From Dichomitus squalens LYAD-421 SS1 (Eukaryota > Basidiomycota > Agaricomycetes > Polyporales > Polyporaceae), in the NCBI RefSeq assembly GCF_000275845.1, contig NW_006766939.1, positions 1 through 25,210 on the forward strand: a stretch of DNA of 25,210 nt. Direction: 5' to 3'. Below are positions 22,605 through 25,210 of the stretch, one piece after another (position 1 is the first letter of the stretch; the number at the start of each line of letters is the position of its first letter). The position numbers were made by a program, and so were the translations under genes. Under the pieces are notes generated by a model. The model was not told the DNA's origin and searched no databases. It saw only the letters and a program-made list of their open reading frames with translations.

Positions 22605-25210
22605 CACTGCGCAATCCGGTCAGCGCGCTGTTTCTGTGGTTGGCCGGACGCAGAATGGACTGCAGGACGTAGAACAGAAGTGCTGCCTGTAGTAACGTAC
22701 CACGTCGAAATCGGGGTCTCGTAGCAAAGACGTCTCTACTAACACATCTTCCATGTTCCAGTGAATGATAACATACAACTCCTTCGTAGTGCGATAGACG
22801 TGAGGTGAGAGCTTATCCCCCTTACCGATATCGGCGTCGTGGCAGCAATAGGGCCCGTTTAGCTGCAATAGGTACTCAGCATGTGCCGCATACAGGTCGC
22901 CAATGCGACGTTCCCCACTTCGGATCAGCGGCAGCTCGAGCCCGAAACCTGGGTCAACTCTCCGGACTGGGCTCAAGACGGGAACTTCCCCGTTCGCCTC
23001 ATCATCGAAGTAACCGACAGGAACGTGGCCGTCAGCCTCGTCTTCCCACTCGGTGAGTACAGAACCCTCTGTGTCGGACCAGTCCGAATTTTCAGATTCT
23101 GAAGAGTTACTGACTGATTGTAAGTCAGGCATGTCGCCCCAAGCGGTCTCGACATAGTGCAAGTCAATGCCGGCCGACGTTTCAGTGGTGGCGGCCAACT
23201 CTCTGAGTTGTTCAGCCAGGGAGTGGCTTCCGATTTCAACGCTGTACGAGGTAAGTCCGGGTGGTTTCCCCTTCTTGTCCGACTTCACTAAATTGGCTTT
23301 CGGGCACGCATTAGCATAATGACCAGTTTCTTTGCATAGGAAGCATTTGCCCTGCTCTCGGAGTTCAGCTCGCTCTCGGCTCGAAAGCCGGGGCTCGTTT
23401 CGGTTGCGAGAGGATCGCTTAGCTCGCCCGGACGATTTCTCGCCCTTGCTCGGCCTGGCTTGGTGTGTTCTTCCGCCGTTATGTCCCTGAGAGCGGCGCT
23501 GATCATTCTGATGATTCTCGCGATCGTTACGATGCGGGTACGCCTTCTGCTGGCTTCTGGTGCGCGAGGAACTTCGATTGTCCCGCTTGCGCCCCCGAGG
23601 TTCATTCCCTGGGCGGGAATAACGTCCTCTGCCGACCTTTTCAGCGATCTCAATAATTTCGGCGGCCTCGCGAACCTCCGACCAGGTAGACGTAGTTGGG
23701 GTGAGTTCTTTCTTCCACAGTTCGCGTTGAATTGACTCATTCAATCCATGCCACAGCTTGTCGACTCGTTCACGTTCCGAGACGAACCCCACAAGCAAAA
23801 ACAGGTTTTCTAGCTCGTGGACGTAGTCTCGTACACTACGGCCTCCCTGGTAAATGTTCCTCAGTTTCTCCCGCATCTGTAAGCGGTAATCAACAGGAAA
23901 ACAGTAGTTGAACAGCTCTTTGAACAGGTCCTCAAGGGTCCATTCGGTAGGATTGTTAGACACTGTATTCACCCAAAAGGTGTAGGCTTTCCCGGTCAAA
24001 AAATTCGAAATGGTAGAGGCGTGCATTCGTGAGTCCACGGTGTACCCTCGAATGAACTCCACACACTGACACATAAACTTGTGGAAGGTCTGTGCATTGG
24101 CTTCGCCGTTGTACTTCTCCGGTCGCTCAGGTTTGAGCACCGGCTTCTTGGTGCGCTTTTTCCTGTTCTTACGGGACTTCCGTGAGGTTCGGTGAGAGCT
24201 CGTAGACTCACTCTCTTCGATAGAGCTCGTATCACCGCCTTCCGAGGGTTCAGAAGAGGATGAGGATGAGCTGCTAGAGCCGTCCGAGGGATCTCCGCCC
24301 GTGATGCCAGCGAAGGCCCGTTCTAGGTAGCTGCCAGGCTCCAGCTGGGCCACCGGCCGCAGAGACGATGCCCGGTGAGCAGGCCCGAGACTCTTTCTCC
24401 CAGCTACGGATTCCTGGGAGACAACAGCGCCCTTGGCCTTCCGGGCCTTCTGCGAATCCCGCTTCTTCTTACGAGCGGCCTTACGCTGCTCTGCTTCTTC
24501 CTTCAACCGGGCCAGCTCCTTGCGGATTTCCTGGAGCTGCTCTGTGAGGAGGCGGTTAGCCTCCTGGCTAGCTGAGCGACGAGGAGCGGCCATTATGGCT
24601 TCCTCGACCTCACTCGCCTCGGACGGGGTCGAAGCGCGGCTTGTAGTGTATGAGGAGCCCGACCGGGCAGATCCACCCGGAGTAGTAACAGCCGTGGGTT
24701 CACGCTCGGAGGGCCCGTGCCCTTGCTTGCGGGCCTCCCAGTACTCTAACATAGCACGCTGTTCGTCTGTGTTGTAACCGTCAAATATATTGTGCGGGGT
24801 ACTACTATACAATTGTAGCTCGCGCCTTTGCGCGTCGGGGTCCAACTCCTCGTCTGGGATGCCCGAGGCACCCCAGTTCCGTGCGTCTACGGTCTTCCCC
24901 TTCTCCCGGGAGGGACCTTCGCCCACCGACTCGGGCGAGAGGGAGCGCGGACGAGTAGTCCCGACCGCGGTCATCCGGCGGGAGTAGCGATCCCGTTCAA
25001 CGGGAGTCAGGTTCGCAGCGGCTGTATCCACGGCCGCCCGTTGAGGGGAAGTGAGTCCGGGGCCGTCCTGCGCAGTGACGGGATCCCGAGCAGGCGGAGC
25101 GGCGTCCGCACTGCGAGCACGGCGGCGCCGTTGGACTGGAATCCAAGGGCCGCCGTCGTCGTCAGAGCCGTCCTCGACGGTCACTGGATACTTCCGAACG
25201 CCCTCGCCGG
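22605..25210 (-). mobile_element. Second gypsy element, gag portion, cut by LTR and window edge
   Basis: Everything right of the LTR reads as retrotransposon gag on the minus strand. The element is related to, but clearly different from, the plus-strand one: the shared gag-tail region is only weakly similar. Its pol should continue to the left, but the plus-strand LTR begins instead, so it was probably interrupted by that insertion. Its 5' end, including LTR and primer-binding site, lies beyond the right edge of the window. Confidence 0.8.
22620..25210 (-). CDS. gag: Gag polyprotein with CCHC zinc knuckle (partial)
   Basis: Open on the minus strand from the window edge at 25210 to a TGA at 22622-22620; more than 860 codons with the start outside the window. 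The N-terminal part is disordered and charged. A coiled-coil-like segment (LTEQLQEIRKELARLKEEA) lies near 24480-24550. A serine/acidic run is followed by a basic patch (24130-24290). A retrotransposon-gag capsid domain lies around 23640-24130 (FLTGKAYTFWVNTVS, LFKELFNYCFP, LRNIYQGGRSVRDYVHELE, DKLWHGLNESIQRELW). One zinc knuckle, C-x2-C-x4-H-x4-C in CFLCKETGHYANAC, lies near 23305-23350 and binds RNA during packaging. The C-terminal linker resembles the segment preceding the protease in the neighbouring element. The last about 20 codons lose that resemblance just before the LTR junction. Confidence 0.9.
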   Translation of the reverse strand, partial: GEGVRKYPVTVEDGSDDDGGPWIPVQRRRRARSADAAPPARDPVTAQDGPGLTSPQRAAVDTAAANLTPVERDRYSRRMTAVGTTRPRSLSPESVGEGPSREKGKTVDARNWGASGIPDEELDPDAQRRELQLYSSTPHNIFDGYNTDEQRAMLEYWEARKQGHGPSEREPTAVTTPGGSARSGSSYTTSRASTPSEASEVEEAIMAAPRRSASQEANRLLTEQLQEIRKELARLKEEAEQRKAARKKKRDSQKARKAKGAVVSQESVAGRKSLGPAHRASSLRPVAQLEPGSYLERAFAGITGGDPSDGSSSSSSSSSEPSEGGDTSSIEESESTSSHRTSRKSRKNRKKRTKKPVLKPERPEKYNGEANAQTFHKFMCQCVEFIRGYTVDSRMHASTISNFLTGKAYTFWVNTVSNNPTEWTLEDLFKELFNYCFPVDYRLQMREKLRNIYQGGRSVRDYVHELENLFLLVGFVSERERVDKLWHGLNESIQRELWKKELTPTTSTWSEVREAAEIIEIAEKVGRGRYSRPGNEPRGRKRDNRSSSRTRSQQKAYPHRNDRENHQNDQRRSQGHNGGRTHQARPSKGEKSSGRAKRSSRNRNEPRLSSRERAELREQGKCFLCKETGHYANACPKANLVKSDKKGKPPGLTSYSVEIGSHSLAEQLRELAATTETSAGIDLHYVETAWGDMPDLQSVSNSSESENSDWSDTEGSVLTEWEDEADGHVPVGYFDDEANGEVPVLSPVRRVDPGFGLELPLIRSGERRIGDLYAAHAEYLLQLNGPYCCHDADIGKGDKLSPHVYRTTKELYVIIHWNMEDVLVETSLLRDPDFDVVRYYRQHFCSTSCSPFCVRPTTETAR

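Noticed and set aside
22805..23102. Short plus-strand ORFs over the gag gene
   Set aside because: They are antisense to a continuous gag frame with capsid and zinc-knuckle motifs.
1..25210. tRNA, rRNA, CRISPR array, bacterial operon or origin
   Set aside because: Both strands were read for cloverleaf boxes, rRNA-like runs and regularly spaced repeats; none was found, and the gene structure is clearly eukaryotic.

Overview
This window looks like nuclear DNA of a filamentous basidiomycete, most likely an Agaricomycete. Genes are split by many introns of about 46-80 nt with GTRNGT-like donors and CAG/TAG acceptors. G and C are preferred at third codon positions. The accessory content is typical of mushroom-forming fungi: an F-box gene, a Crinkler-like nuclease-kinase gene and chromodomain Ty3/gypsy retrotransposons. 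No bacterial-style operons, rRNA, tRNA or CRISPR were seen.

Left edge (1-1669): degenerate CCCTAA telomere-like repeats, a palindrome-rich segment with a TATA box that may be an LTR relic, more interstitial telomeric motifs and one weak short ORF. This suggests a subtelomeric or formerly telomeric position.

Core block (1670-11210): compact conserved genes with alternating strands. They are mitochondrial Mn-superoxide dismutase (-), mitochondrial ribosomal protein uS17m (+), prefoldin subunit 6 (-), the Qb-SNARE Vti1 (+), an unrecognised multi-exon gene (-) and a 14-exon Kap121/importin-5-type karyopherin (+). Exon-intron models for the five recognised genes stay in frame throughout. They cover oxidative-stress defence, mitochondrial translation, chaperoning of actin and tubulin, endosomal/Golgi fusion and nuclear import, and share divergent promoters of about 0.2-0.36 kb. 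The karyopherin appears to lack the usual C-terminal HEAT repeats.

Accessory block (11725-16537, all minus strand): a WD40-repeat gene with frame breaks, an F-box gene ending 21 nt upstream of it, and a Crinkler-like gene. The last combines a header-like N-terminus, a PD-(D/E)XK nuclease-like region and a kinase-like domain. It carries at least one probable single-base frame break.

Transposon block (about 16690-25210): a plus-strand chromovirus retains protease, RT, RNase H, integrase, chromodomain, an extra downstream ORF and a 313-bp 3' LTR. It lacks the 5' LTR and most of gag, and has an in-frame TGA in pol. Its 3' LTR abuts the gag of a second, related gypsy element in the opposite orientation, which runs off the right edge. 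The simplest reading is one element nested in another, followed by a deletion or rearrangement that put the truncated pol next to the Crinkler-like gene.
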